A DNA stretch of 64,000 nt from Hymenobacter monticola (GTDB lineage: Bacteria; Bacteroidota; Bacteroidia; Cytophagales; Hymenobacteraceae): NCBI RefSeq assembly GCF_022811645.1, contig NZ_CP094534.1, positions 2,046,001 through 2,110,000 on the forward strand. The letters run 5' to 3'. Under the pieces are notes generated by a model. That model had not been told where the DNA came from. It did no database searches and was given only the letters and a program-made list of their open reading frames with translations. Position 1 is the first letter of the stretch. The number at the start of each line of letters is the position of its first letter. Position numbers and translations under genes: made by a program. Below are positions 25,570-34,498 of the stretch, in pieces.

Positions 25570-26019
25570 CTACGCCCGCCGCATCGGAATGTGCGGAATG
25601 CCGTCTTCCACGTACATCGGCCCGCACTGCTCGTAGCCAAAGCCGTTGTAAAATGCCTCCAGGTGCTGCTGTGCGCCGATTTTGTTGGGCTGCGGGCCAA
25701 ACAGCGTGTCGGAATGCAGCAGGGCCTGGCGCATCAGCTCGCGGCCCAGGCCGTACTGCCGGAACGCAGGAGCCACAATGACGCGCCCAATGCTGGCCTC
25801 GGTGTAGCACTTGCCCGCGTCGAAGAGGCGGGCGTAGGCGGCCAGTTCGCCGGCTTCGTTGTAGCCCAGCAGGTGGTAGGCATCGGGGTCCTGCCGGTCA
25901 ATGTCTTGGTAAACACAATTTTGCTCCACTACAAAGACCTCGGAACGCAGGCGCAACACGTCGTAGAGGATGAGGGGCGGGAAGGAATCGAAGGCGATGC
26001 AGTGCCAGCGGATAGTCAT
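25570..26019 (-). CDS. elaA: ElaA-like GNAT acetyltransferase
   Basis: A 149-residue GNAT protein of the ElaA type. The family start LYDVLRLRSEVFVVEQNCVY is followed by DIDRQDPDAYHLLGY and the acetyl-CoA-binding motif IGRVIVAPAFRQYGLGRELM (the R-x-x-G-x-G/A pattern around residues 88-94). FYNGFGYEQCGPMYVEDGIP matches the C-terminal ElaA signature. The acceptor is unknown. It may be co-transcribed with the DUF6624 gene, which ends 10 bases upstream. Confidence 0.9.
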   Translation of the reverse strand: MTIRWHCIAFDSFPPLILYDVLRLRSEVFVVEQNCVYQDIDRQDPDAYHLLGYNEAGELAAYARLFDAGKCYTEASIGRVIVAPAFRQYGLGRELMRQALLHSDTLFGPQPNKIGAQQHLEAFYNGFGYEQCGPMYVEDGIPHIPMRRA

Positions 26020-26028
26020 CGTGAAAGC

Positions 26029-26712
26029 TTATTGTTTAGGCATTTTGGCAACTTCTTCCAGGGTCACCACCCGGTACGAAATGCCCATTAGGGCGGCATT
26101 CTGCTCCACCGTATTCTTAAAGCCAGCTTTTTGGCGGCGGGCATTCACGTCGGCCGCATCCCGGATGGGCCACACAAAGGGCCGCTGTCCTTCGCGCCGG
26201 CCGGTGGCCGGGTTCGTTACGTTGTAGCCCATGGCCTGGGTGCCGTAGAGCTGCTCTTTGCCCTGGCGCATGAGTTGGCGGTCCAGCATCTGGGCGTAAA
26301 GGTAAAAGGGCAATTCGCCTTTGCTGGCGGCCTTTTTGATGAGCGGCAGGTATTGCTTGATGTCATCCGAATGCTGGATGACGTACCACGCGGCCTCATT
26401 CGTCGGCTCACCCACCAGCGACTTGCCGGGGTAGCCGTACTGCTTGATAAGCTGCTTCACCCGCACCTGGTTGGCCGAGTCGGAGCGCATCATCTGCTGG
26501 GGAATGTAGGTGGGCAGGCTTTCGCGCGTCACCCCCAGGGCCCGGGCCACCGAGTCGGGCCGGAAACGCTGGCGCGGGTCGAAAAGCAGGCTGCGCCACT
26601 TCTGGTCCACGGCGTAGATGCTGTCCAGCTCGTGCTTCAGGCGCGGGTTTTGGGGCGTCTGGGCGGCGGCCAGCTGGGGGAGCAGGGGTAGGAGCAAGAA
26701 AAGCAGTTTCAT
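26029..26712 (-). CDS. DUF6624 family exported protein
   Basis: A 227-residue protein with a signal peptide (MKLLFLLLPLLPQLAAA). The mature part shows the DUF6624 pattern: an initial L..IY..DQKWR, then QYGYPGKSLVG, AAWYVIQHSD, YLPLIKKAASKGELP and LDRQLMRQGKEQLYGTQ. These features are recalled as typical of many Bacteroidota proteins of unknown function. It starts 17 bases after the mfd stop and ends 9 bases before the ElaA-like gene. The three genes may form one minus-strand unit: mfd, DUF6624, elaA. Confidence 0.8.
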   Translation of the reverse strand: MKLLFLLLPLLPQLAAAQTPQNPRLKHELDSIYAVDQKWRSLLFDPRQRFRPDSVARALGVTRESLPTYIPQQMMRSDSANQVRVKQLIKQYGYPGKSLVGEPTNEAAWYVIQHSDDIKQYLPLIKKAASKGELPFYLYAQMLDRQLMRQGKEQLYGTQAMGYNVTNPATGRREGQRPFVWPIRDAADVNARRQKAGFKNTVEQNAALMGISYRVVTLEEVAKMPKQ

Positions 26713-26729
26713 GGGGTCAGGGGGTGAGG

Positions 26730-29700
26730 TTACACCGCCACGGCCTCCGCACTGCCCAGCTCGCTGAGCACGCGCTTGGCCTGCTGAATGGAGCGCACCT
26801 CGTCAAACGTCACAATGAGTTGCTCCTTGTGCTCCTTCAGCTTGGCCGTGCGCGGGTGCGTCTGCACGTAATTAAGGATGGTGCCGAACTGCTCGCCCTG
26901 GAAATAGGCCTTGTGGTCGTCGTCGGCGGGCAAGTAGCCTTTCAGCGTGTCGCGCTTGAGCGTGATTTTGTGGAAGCCCACCTGGCAGGCCTGCCAGCGC
27001 AGCCGCACAATGTCGGCCAGCTGCTCCACTTCGGGTGGCAGGGGCCCGAATCGGTCAGTCATGCTGGTGAGCAGCTTCTGCAGTTCCTCGGGCTTCTGGG
27101 CGCGGTCGAGCTTGGCGTAGAGCTGCAGGCGCTCCGACACGTTGCTCACGTACTTCTCCGGGATGAGCACCTGCTGGTCCGTCTCCACGTTGCACTCGTG
27201 GGCACGGCCCGCGCCGGCCGCCGCCTGCAGGCGCTGGTTCGAGTCGCCTAGGAACAGGTCGCGGAATTCGGTTTCCTTGAGCTCCGTCACGGCCTCGTCC
27301 AGAATCTGGTGGTAGGTTTCGTAGCCCAGGTCGTTGATGAAGCCCGACTGCTCGCCGCCCAGCAGGTTGCCGGCGCCGCGAATGTCCAGGTCGCGCATAG
27401 CCACGTTGAAGCCCGCGCCCAGGTCCGAAAACTCCTCCAGCGTGCTCAGGCGCTTGCGGGCGTCGCTCGGCAGGTTGGCCACCGGGGGCGTGAGCAAGTA
27501 GCAGTACGCCTTGCGGTTGGAGCGGCCCACGCGGCCGCGCATCTGGTGCAGGTCGCTCAGGCCGTGCAGGTGGGCGCGGTTGATGATGATGGTGTTGGCG
27601 TTGGGAATGTCGAGGCCCGACTCAATCAGGTTGGTGCTCACCAGCACGTCGTACTCGCCCTCCACAAACTTCATCATGCGCTTTTCCAGCTGGTCGCCCT
27701 CCATCTGCCCGTGAATGGTGGTGATGCGGGCATCGGGCACCATGCGCAGTATCATGGCGGCCTGCTCATCAAGGTCCTTCACGCGGTTGTGCACGAAGAA
27801 TACCTGCCCGCCGCGCTTCAGCTCCCGCGCTACCGCGTCGCGAATCAGAATCTCGTCAAATACGTGCAACTCGGTGTTCACCGGCTGGCGGTTGGGCGGC
27901 GGCGTGGCAATCACGCTCAGGTCGCGCGCGCCCATCAGCGAGAAGTGTAGCGTGCGCGGAATGGGCGTGGCCGAGAGCGTGAGCGTGTCCACGTTAACCT
28001 TCAGCTCCTTGAGCTTGTCCTTGGTTTTTACGCCGAACTTCTGCTCCTCGTCAATCACCAGCAAGCCCAGGTCCTTGAACTTGATGTCCTTGTTGGTCAG
28101 TCGGTGCGTGCCGATGAGGATGTCGGTTTTGCCCTCGGCCACGCGCTGCAGGGTTTCCTTAATCTGCTTGGTGGTTTTGAAGCGGTTGATGTACTCCACC
28201 GTCACGGGCAGCGTGGCCAGCCGGTCGCGGAAGGTCTTGTAGTGCTGCATGGCCAGGATGGTGGTGGGCACCAGCACGGCCGCCTGCTTGCCATCGGCCA
28301 CGGCTTTGAAGGCCGCCCGAATGGCCACTTCGGTCTTGCCAAAGCCCACGTCGCCGCACACCAGCCGGTCCATGGGGTGGGGCTGCTGCATGTCGTTTTT
28401 CACATCCTCGGTGGCCTTGGCCTGGTCGGGCGTGTCCTCGTAAATGAAGCTCGACTCCAGCTCGGCCTGCATAAAGCCATCGGGCGAGAAGGCGAAGCCG
28501 GGCGCGGTTTTGCGCTTGGCATACAGGCGAATGAGGTCGGCCGCAATGTCCTTCACCTTCTTCTTCACCGCCTTCTTCTTGTTCTCCCACTCCGGCGAGC
28601 CCAGCTTGCTCATGGTGGGCGGCGCGCCCTCGGCGCCGCTGTACTTGGCAATCTTGTGCAGGGCGTGAATGCTCACCGTCAGCACGTCGTCGTCGCGGTA
28701 AATCAGGCGAATAGCCTCCTGAACCTGCCCGTTGATGTCCACCTGCGTCAGCCCCGCAAACCGCGCAATCCCGTAGTCCTGGTGGGTCACGTAGTCGCCG
28801 GGCTGCAGGGTTTTCAGCTCGCGCAGGGTCAGCGCCTTTTTCTTGGAAAACTTCTTGGTTTCCTGCGCCCGGTAGTAGCGCTCAAACAGCTGGTGGTCGG
28901 TGTACACGGCCAGCTCCAGCTGCTCGTCCACGTAGCCCTCGCGCAGGGCCAGCAGCAGGTGCTGAAACTGCACGTTGTTGTCCAGCTCGTCGAAAATCGT
29001 GCGCAGCCGGTCGGCCTGCCGTACCGTGTCAGAAGCAATAATGGTGGTGAAGTTGCGCTGCTGGTTCTCGCGCAGGTTCTTGGCCATGCGCTCAAATTCC
29101 TTGTTGAAGCTGGGCTGCGGCTTGGCGCTGAACTGGAAGGTCTCTGCATTTTTGAAGTGGAAGCGCTTGCCAAATTCCACCACCGCAAACTCATCAAGCA
29201 GCTTCTTGAAATTCTTGCCGCTCTCAAACAAATCAGCCGGCTTGCTCACAATCTGCATGCCGCCGGCCTCACTCAGCATCTGCTGAAAATTGGCCTCCGC
29301 CTTCTCAAATAGCTCGCTCACCACGTCCAGCGTCTGCCGCACGTCTTTCAGCCAGATGCAGGCCGTGCGGGGCAGAAAATCAAAAAAAGCCTCCCGCGTC
29401 TCGGTCAGCATCTTCGTCTGCACGTTCGGAATAATGCTGATACTGGGCCGCGGCTCCACCGACAGCTGCGTCTCGGGATTGAACGTGCGGATGCTCTCAA
29501 TCTCATCCCCGAACAGCTCCAGCCGGAACGGCAGCTCGTTCGCGTAGCTGAACACGTCCACGATGCCGCCCCGCACCGCGTACTGCCCCGCTTCATACAC
29601 AAAATCCGTCTTCTCGAAGTCGTACTCGCCCAGCAGCTCGCCCAGAAAATTCACGTCCAGCTTATCGCCTACTTTCGCGTTGAAGGTGTTTTTCACCAGG

Positions 29701-30143
29701 CTCTGCCGGTTGATTACCTTCTCCGTCAGCGCCTCCGGGTACGTCACGATGAACACGCTATTGCCGCTGCTGGCCGCCCGCGTCGTGTTCACGCGGTTCA
29801 ACACCTCGGCGCGCATCAGCACGTTGGCGTTTTCCGTCTCGTCGAACTGGTAAGCCCGCTTGTAGGAACTCGGAAACAGCAGCACCTCGGGCCCCTCGGG
29901 CAGCAGGTGCTGCAGGTCGGAGAGGAAGTAAGCTGCCTCGTCCTTGTCGTGGAGCACGAACACGTGCGGGTGCTGGCCGTGGGCCACGGCGGCGGCCACC
30001 ACGGCATCCTGGCTGCCCACCAGGCCGCGCAGGTGCAGGCGCACGCCGCTGGGGTCGGGCTTGGCGGCGCCGCGCAGGCGGGCGGCCAGCACCTGCAGCT
30101 CGGGCGAAAGGCGATAGAGGCGAAGAAAGTCAGTTACTTGCAC
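26730..30143 (-). CDS. mfd: Transcription-repair coupling factor Mfd
   Basis: A 1137-residue SF2 translocase that removes RNA polymerase stalled at DNA lesions and recruits UvrAB. The N-terminal UvrB-like part is followed by the RNA-polymerase-interacting domain (PGDYVTHQDYGIARFAGLTQ, about residue 450). The RecG-like motor then begins: Walker A GDVGFGKTEVAIRAAF near residue 595, the DEEQ box in LLVIDEEQKFGV near 700, SATPIPRTL, and the TRG region DIRGAGNLLGGEQSGFINDL. The C-terminal Mfd domain ends near the stop. The first codon appears to be GTG (30141-30143) beginning Met-Gln-Val-Thr-Asp. Length is normal for the family. Confidence 0.96.
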   Translation of the reverse strand: MQVTDFLRLYRLSPELQVLAARLRGAAKPDPSGVRLHLRGLVGSQDAVVAAAVAHGQHPHVFVLHDKDEAAYFLSDLQHLLPEGPEVLLFPSSYKRAYQFDETENANVLMRAEVLNRVNTTRAASSGNSVFIVTYPEALTEKVINRQSLVKNTFNAKVGDKLDVNFLGELLGEYDFEKTDFVYEAGQYAVRGGIVDVFSYANELPFRLELFGDEIESIRTFNPETQLSVEPRPSISIIPNVQTKMLTETREAFFDFLPRTACIWLKDVRQTLDVVSELFEKAEANFQQMLSEAGGMQIVSKPADLFESGKNFKKLLDEFAVVEFGKRFHFKNAETFQFSAKPQPSFNKEFERMAKNLRENQQRNFTTIIASDTVRQADRLRTIFDELDNNVQFQHLLLALREGYVDEQLELAVYTDHQLFERYYRAQETKKFSKKKALTLRELKTLQPGDYVTHQDYGIARFAGLTQVDINGQVQEAIRLIYRDDDVLTVSIHALHKIAKYSGAEGAPPTMSKLGSPEWENKKKAVKKKVKDIAADLIRLYAKRKTAPGFAFSPDGFMQAELESSFIYEDTPDQAKATEDVKNDMQQPHPMDRLVCGDVGFGKTEVAIRAAFKAVADGKQAAVLVPTTILAMQHYKTFRDRLATLPVTVEYINRFKTTKQIKETLQRVAEGKTDILIGTHRLTNKDIKFKDLGLLVIDEEQKFGVKTKDKLKELKVNVDTLTLSATPIPRTLHFSLMGARDLSVIATPPPNRQPVNTELHVFDEILIRDAVARELKRGGQVFFVHNRVKDLDEQAAMILRMVPDARITTIHGQMEGDQLEKRMMKFVEGEYDVLVSTNLIESGLDIPNANTIIINRAHLHGLSDLHQMRGRVGRSNRKAYCYLLTPPVANLPSDARKRLSTLEEFSDLGAGFNVAMRDLDIRGAGNLLGGEQSGFINDLGYETYHQILDEAVTELKETEFRDLFLGDSNQRLQAAAGAGRAHECNVETDQQVLIPEKYVSNVSERLQLYAKLDRAQKPEELQKLLTSMTDRFGPLPPEVEQLADIVRLRWQACQVGFHKITLKRDTLKGYLPADDDHKAYFQGEQFGTILNYVQTHPRTAKLKEHKEQLIVTFDEVRSIQQAKRVLSELGSAEAVAV

Positions 30144-30311
30144 AAATTTTCAGGCTAGAGGGGCAAATGAACTAGCCCGGCCAGATGAGAATCCGGTCGG
30201 GCTGTGGGCTAAATACACGGTTGCGGCGGCGAAGGTTTCCGGGCCGCCGGCCCGGCTGTAGCTTAGCAGCTTGGCATCCCAAGCCGCTACCTCAACCGCT
30301 GCGCAAAGTAC

Positions 30312-32015
30312 ATGCTCCGATTCTACTCCTGCGCGGCCATGCTGCCGCTTCTTCTTCTTGCCACCAATACCCGGGCCCAAACCAGCCGCCCGCTACGCAT
30401 CGTCACTTTCTACGACTCGGCGCGCACCCAGCGCCGGGCCGTCTACGGTGCTCAGCTCACCGGCCCGCGCCCCGACACCGTGGCCCATGGCCCGTTTCGG
30501 CGCTTTGGGCGCGATGGCAGCTTGCAGGAGCTGGGCCACTTCACCCTGGGCCAGGCCGACAGCATCTGGACCCGCTACTACCCGGCCAAACCCGGCCGGG
30601 CGCCCGCCGTGGCGCGCCGCCTGCCCATGCGCGCCGGCCAGCCCAGTGGCCCCTTCGTCGTGTTCCACCCCGACGGCCGGGTGGCCCAGCGCGGCACCTT
30701 CCGCCGCGGGCAGCTGGTCGATTCATTGGTGACCACTGGCAGAACCGGCCGCTCGCGCCTGCTGGCCCGTTTCGACAGCAGCCGGGCGCCCGGGCTGCGG
30801 GGCAGCTTCCGGCAGTGGGGCGGGCAGTATACAGCTGCCTTTCTTCCAAAAATTAATTTCTGGGGCGATGGCGCAAGCGAAAGAAATGACTACCCACGGC
30901 GCGACCCGGCCCGCTACTGGCAGGGCCAGCTCGCGGCCGGCCGGCTGGTGGGCGCTTACACCGAATACGACCCCGACGGTGAGCCGCGCGTGCGGCTTTC
31001 CTACACCGACCAGGGCCAATACCGCCTCACGACCGTCTATTACCCGGCGGCGTGGCTGCGCAGTGAGGCAAAAGAAGAACAGCCGCTGCCGGCCGATAGC
31101 GTGGTGCACAGCCAGCCTTTCATCCAATGGCAGGCCGTGGGACCGCACCCTTACCTGTTGCAGCGGCATTGGAGCTACAGCTATGGCTCAATCGCCGGCC
31201 AGTCAGAGGATAAGCTTTATAGAGTGGTGCCGCTCGAATTTAAATGGAATCGGCACCACCACAATTACCACACAACGCCCCGAGGCGTTTTCACTAGCGA
31301 CGTAATAGGCACTTTGAGAGGGGGCAGCAGCCCCGCACCGCTGCCACCCCAGGTAGCCGCGGCTTTCATCAAGCCCATTTCCCCTCAATCAGACCTTTTC
31401 TGCAGCGGTTTGCAAGCGCAGTACCGGACGCATGGCCGGCCCCCGCTCCAAACCGTAGCCCTCACCGACGGCTCGGTGCTGCGCCGCTACCCACCCCTCA
31501 GCCGCTACCGCCAGCCCGTGGGGCTGGAAGTCGTGCGCCACCCCGGCCGCTGGCATTTAGGTGCTGCCGATACCACGGGCGCCAGCCCGCGGCCCGCCCG
31601 GCAACGCACCGCCACGCTGGCCGATGGCCGCCGCCTGGTGGAAACCCGGTACACCACGCGCACCTATTTTGCCACGGGCCAGCTGCAGGATTTTTCGCGG
31701 CGTCGCCCGCTAATTGGGGCCGTTGACAAGGAATATTATCCCAACGGCACCCGAAAAGAGCAACTCACCGCAGGCTGGCTGGGCATTTTCTCCCGCAAAT
31801 GGGATGAGGCGGGCCACCTCACGAGTCATAACTATGAGAGCCCATTTGGCGACCATCCCGGTAAGGCCCTGCGCCGCACGTTCAAACAGTGGCATCCTTT
31901 GCGCAAGGCACGGCTGAAACTTCGGCGCTTTCACCCCTTCCGGCCCGTGGGCCGGGCCATCCGCAAGGTATTTCCCCGCCACGACCACCACACGCCGCGC
32001 CCGCACAAGGACTGA
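30312..32015 (+). CDS. Exported MORN/YwqK-like repeat protein
   Basis: A 567-residue protein with a signal peptide (MLRFYSCAAMLPLLLLATNT). The body carries repeated motifs of the MORN/YwqK type, e.g. HGPFRRFGRDGSLQELGHF, GPFVVFHPDGRVAQRGTF, GAYTEYDPDGEPRVRLSYT, and later YFATGQLQDFSRRRP and YYPNGTRKEQLTAGW. Such repeats are beta-hairpins of about 20-23 residues. The C-terminal 60 residues are basic (LRRTFKQWHPLRKARLKLRR). YwqK-like proteins are often labelled antitoxins, but nothing nearby looks like a toxin, so no such role is claimed. It is divergent from mfd. Confidence 0.75.
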   Translation: MLRFYSCAAMLPLLLLATNTRAQTSRPLRIVTFYDSARTQRRAVYGAQLTGPRPDTVAHGPFRRFGRDGSLQELGHFTLGQADSIWTRYYPAKPGRAPAVARRLPMRAGQPSGPFVVFHPDGRVAQRGTFRRGQLVDSLVTTGRTGRSRLLARFDSSRAPGLRGSFRQWGGQYTAAFLPKINFWGDGASERNDYPRRDPARYWQGQLAAGRLVGAYTEYDPDGEPRVRLSYTDQGQYRLTTVYYPAAWLRSEAKEEQPLPADSVVHSQPFIQWQAVGPHPYLLQRHWSYSYGSIAGQSEDKLYRVVPLEFKWNRHHHNYHTTPRGVFTSDVIGTLRGGSSPAPLPPQVAAAFIKPISPQSDLFCSGLQAQYRTHGRPPLQTVALTDGSVLRRYPPLSRYRQPVGLEVVRHPGRWHLGAADTTGASPRPARQRTATLADGRRLVETRYTTRTYFATGQLQDFSRRRPLIGAVDKEYYPNGTRKEQLTAGWLGIFSRKWDEAGHLTSHNYESPFGDHPGKALRRTFKQWHPLRKARLKLRRFHPFRPVGRAIRKVFPRHDHHTPRPHKD

Positions 32016-32047
32016 GACGGCCCGTTGTAGCTTCGCAACCGGTTTTG

Positions 32048-32130
32048 GGTTGTCAGTAGTTCGTTGCCGGTTGTCAGGCCAGTAGCGACGTGCAAAGCAC
32101 CTAACAACTGACAACGAATAACTGACAACC
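32048..32130. repeat. Inverted-repeat element, family G (83 bp)
   Basis: The left arm 32048-32077 (GGTTGTCAGTAGTTCGTTGC...) and right arm 32101-32130 are inverted copies matching at about 26 of 30 positions. Each arm itself contains two TTGTCAG-like units. It ends 7 bases before the ATG of the next gene, so it must form much of that gene's leader. Confidence 0.75.
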
Positions 32131-32137
32131 AAATAAA

Positions 32138-32878
32138 ATGCGCGGTTCTTCCCACTTGGCCATCGGCCTCATCACCGGCGTGGCCATTGCGGGGCTGGTG
32201 CCGGGCCTGCCGTTTTCGGTGCCCGGCATTGCCCTGGCCGGCTTTTCCAGCCTCGCCCCCGACCTCGACCACCCCGAGAGCCGCCTCAGCAAGCGCCTCG
32301 GCTTCACCCAGAATTACGTGCGCTGGGCCTTCGCCGCCGGCGCGCTGGCCATTGCGGCCTATGCTTACTTCCAGTTAAGGGTCGGGTCGGAGCAGCGGCT
32401 CTACTACACCGTGGCGCTGGCGTTCGGGCTGATTGGGGTGGGCATGCAGGGCGGCTCGGCGCGGCGGCTGGCGCTGCTCTTCACCGGGCTGGCCACGGTG
32501 GTGGCCGGCCTCTACACCGAGCAATTGTGGCTGAGCTTGCTGGGAACGTTTGTGGCGCTGGCGCCCTTCACTTCACACCGCTCCTGGACGCACACCATCT
32601 GGGCCACCGCCCTCTGGACTTACATCGGCCACTTGGCCAACCAGCACCTGGGCTGGCACGGCGTGGCCCTGTTTGCCGGCGGCGGCTACGCCTCCCACCT
32701 GATAGCCGATAGCCTCACCAAAGCGGGCGTGCGGTGGTTTTTGCCCCTTTGGGACTACTCGTTTAAGATTCCGCTCATCAGCACGGGCTCGGCTTCGGGC
32801 AACATGCTGGAGGTGGCCATTTGCACCGGCTACGGGCTGCTGGTGCTGGGCCTGGTGGTGGGCCGCATGGGGTTCTAA
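32138..32878 (+). CDS. YdjM-like membrane-bound metal-dependent hydrolase
   Basis: A 246-residue membrane protein of the LexA-regulated YdjM family (DUF457-like). The N-terminal signature is MRGSSHLAIGLITGVAIAGL with its conserved SH.A.G. The acidic motif SLAPDLDHPESRLSKR (residues 38-53) is followed by several helices and SHRSWTHTIWATALW (about 146-160), whose His residues are the probable metal ligands. GGYASHLIADSLTKAGVRWF is the third conserved His/Asp segment. The family is predicted to be a membrane hydrolase, substrate unknown. The inverted-repeat element at 32048-32130 lies directly before the start. Confidence 0.88.
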   Translation: MRGSSHLAIGLITGVAIAGLVPGLPFSVPGIALAGFSSLAPDLDHPESRLSKRLGFTQNYVRWAFAAGALAIAAYAYFQLRVGSEQRLYYTVALAFGLIGVGMQGGSARRLALLFTGLATVVAGLYTEQLWLSLLGTFVALAPFTSHRSWTHTIWATALWTYIGHLANQHLGWHGVALFAGGGYASHLIADSLTKAGVRWFLPLWDYSFKIPLISTGSASGNMLEVAICTGYGLLVLGLVVGRMGF

Positions 32879-33277
32879 GCGCGCGCCAACTGTTGAGTAG
32901 TCCGGCATTTAGCGCACACTACGCTGCCGCGCGGTTTCGTCCTAATTAACTTACTGTTGCATAAGTCGGCTCAGACCATTAGCTTCGCAGCAGATATACC
33001 GACATATTACGGTCGTATTGAGCCGAGGGCGTGCTATTATCCAGCGTTTTCGAGCCTTGCGTCCACGTCGCATCCCTTTACCGCTACCCTAACCTTAACC
33101 CCTCCGGCCGCCGGCCATTATCCTATCTTCCGGCCCGCTCCCCACAACTACCTATCCTTGGCTGACACAGCATACGACGGCACTTCGGTGCAGTGGTATG
33201 ATTAGCCGTTCTGCCTCATTCCTAACACCTTGTCCCACTCACAACGCTTTTTCTAACTTTACCCCATTCCATTACGC
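32879..33277. other. Intergenic region before the NYN gene
   Basis: 399 bases with no supported gene. A frame of 82 codons (32957-33205) starts with TTG and has a composition unlike the neighbouring proteins, so I leave it out. The last 50 bases hold a plausible promoter (33230-33261). The rest shows no repeat or RNA structure that I can recognise. Confidence 0.6.
33230..33261 (+). promoter_or_regulatory. Bacteroidota-type promoter of the NYN gene
   Basis: TTG at 33230-33232 and TAACTTTA at 33254-33261 match the TTG / TAnnTTTG boxes with a 21-base spacer, the same spacing as the promoter at 18077. The ATG is 16 bases after the -7 box, so the leader would be very short. Confidence 0.5.
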
Positions 33278-34285
33278 ATGAACCAGATGAACAGCCCCTT
33301 GATTCGGGTTGGTGTCTTTTATGACGGCAACTATTTCTTAAAAATCAGCGACTATTATTATTTCCAGCACGAGCGCAAGGCCCGCATTAGCCTTGAAGGA
33401 CTGCACGAATACATTCGCCACCAGGTTGCCGAAGAAGAAGACGTGGACGTGCGCCTGGCGCAAATCACCGACGCGCATTTCTTCCGCGGCCGCCTCTCGG
33501 CCACCGAAGCCCGCGACAAGGACCGCCTGTTCCACGACCGCCTGCTCGACGACATCCTAATGAACCTAGGCGTGCAGACGCACTACATGGCCCTCAAAAC
33601 CCGCGACGGCCGCCTGCAGGAAAAAGGCATCGACGTGTGGCTGAGCCTCGAAGCCCTCGAGCTGGCCCTGCACAAAACCCTCGACGTGGTGGTGCTCATC
33701 GCCGGCGACTCCGACTACGTGCCCCTCATCCGCAAGCTCAACACCGTGGGCACCCGCGTGATGCTGCTGAACTGGGACTTCAAATACGAAGACTTCAAGG
33801 GCGAAACCCGCGTGACGCGCGCCTCGCAGCAGCTGCTGGAGCAGGTGACGTACCCCGTGGCCATGCACGACGTCATTGACCGCGGCCTGCAGCAGCAGGA
33901 CGAAGTGGTGGAAGCCCTGTTTGTGAACCAAACCGAGCCCGCCGCTTTCGCTCCCAGCACGGCCGCCGCGCCCAAGCCCCTGCGCCCCACCGGCCCCACC
34001 GCCGCCGGCCCCGTGGGCACGCTGGGCATGAGCACCATCAAAAACCTGAAAAACGGCTTCGGCTTCGTGGTAATGCCGCCGAACAACCTGTTTTTCAGCT
34101 ACGCCGACCTGACGGAGGGCGACTTCAACGACCTGCGCGAAGGCGACTGGGTGGAGTTTACCGTGGGCCGCAACCACCGCGACGAGGACTGCGCCCGCAA
34201 CGTGCGCAAAGTGCCCGCCCCCCAAATGGCCGACGGCGACGACGAGTACGAGCCCGTGAGCATGCACGCCTCGGCGGAATTGTAA
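33278..34285 (+). CDS. NYN-domain ribonuclease-like protein with C-terminal cold-shock domain
   Basis: A 335-residue protein. Residues about 8-190 are a NYN (LabA/DUF88, PIN-like) domain: the first acidic site is in RVGVFYDGNYFLK, then KGIDVWLSLEALELAL, and the DSDYVPLI motif in LIAGDSDYVPLIRKL. A linker rich in Ala/Pro (about 215-245) leads to an OB-fold cold-shock domain (STIKNLKNGFGFVVM, NLFFSYADLTEGDFNDLREG, VEFTVGRN). NYN domains are metal-dependent RNases and cold-shock domains bind single-stranded RNA, so an RNA-targeting nuclease is likely. The RNA target is unknown. Confidence 0.88.
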   Translation: MNQMNSPLIRVGVFYDGNYFLKISDYYYFQHERKARISLEGLHEYIRHQVAEEEDVDVRLAQITDAHFFRGRLSATEARDKDRLFHDRLLDDILMNLGVQTHYMALKTRDGRLQEKGIDVWLSLEALELALHKTLDVVVLIAGDSDYVPLIRKLNTVGTRVMLLNWDFKYEDFKGETRVTRASQQLLEQVTYPVAMHDVIDRGLQQQDEVVEALFVNQTEPAAFAPSTAAAPKPLRPTGPTAAGPVGTLGMSTIKNLKNGFGFVVMPPNNLFFSYADLTEGDFNDLREGDWVEFTVGRNHRDEDCARNVRKVPAPQMADGDDEYEPVSMHASAEL

Positions 34286-34298
34286 GAATCGGTCCGTT

Positions 34299-34490
34299 TG
34301 TCATTGCGAATGGAGCGCACCGCAACGCGGCAATCCGTCCTCTAAACGCCAGACATTCTCTTTTACCAGAAAGCCCCGATGCTGCAAAGTATCGGGGCTT
34401 TTGTGCTGATAAAGGCTTTGTCGCAACTCAAAGCTAATCGCATTGGGAGGACAGATTGCCGCGTTGCGCTGCGCTCCACTCGCAATGACA
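34299..34490. repeat. Nested palindromic element, family A, copy 2 (192 bp)
   Basis: Outer arms 34299-34343 and about 34446-34490 carry the same TGTCATTGCGA...CGGCAATCCGTCCTCT sequence as the copy at 4402-4595. The inner part differs: here it carries a terminator hairpin (34370-34402). It fills the gap between the NYN gene and the convergent thioesterase gene, 13 and 8 bases from their stops. Confidence 0.85.
34370..34402. terminator. Terminator nested inside the family A palindrome
   Basis: AAAGCCCCGAT (34370-34380) pairs with ATCGGGGCTTT (34391-34401), and a further T follows at 34402. It would end both the plus-strand NYN gene and the minus-strand thioesterase gene. Confidence 0.75.
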
Positions 34491-34498
34491 AACCAGAA

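Noticed and set aside
28104..29312. 402-residue open frame opposite mfd
   Set aside because: Antisense to strongly conserved helicase motifs; composition is typical of a shadow frame.
30312..32015. Toxin-antitoxin assignment from YwqK-like repeats
   Set aside because: No toxin-like partner lies nearby and the protein has an export signal; only the repeat type is supported.
32957..33205. 82-codon open frame in the intergenic region before the NYN gene
   Set aside because: Starts with TTG and has no recognisable domain; its composition is unlike neighbouring proteins.
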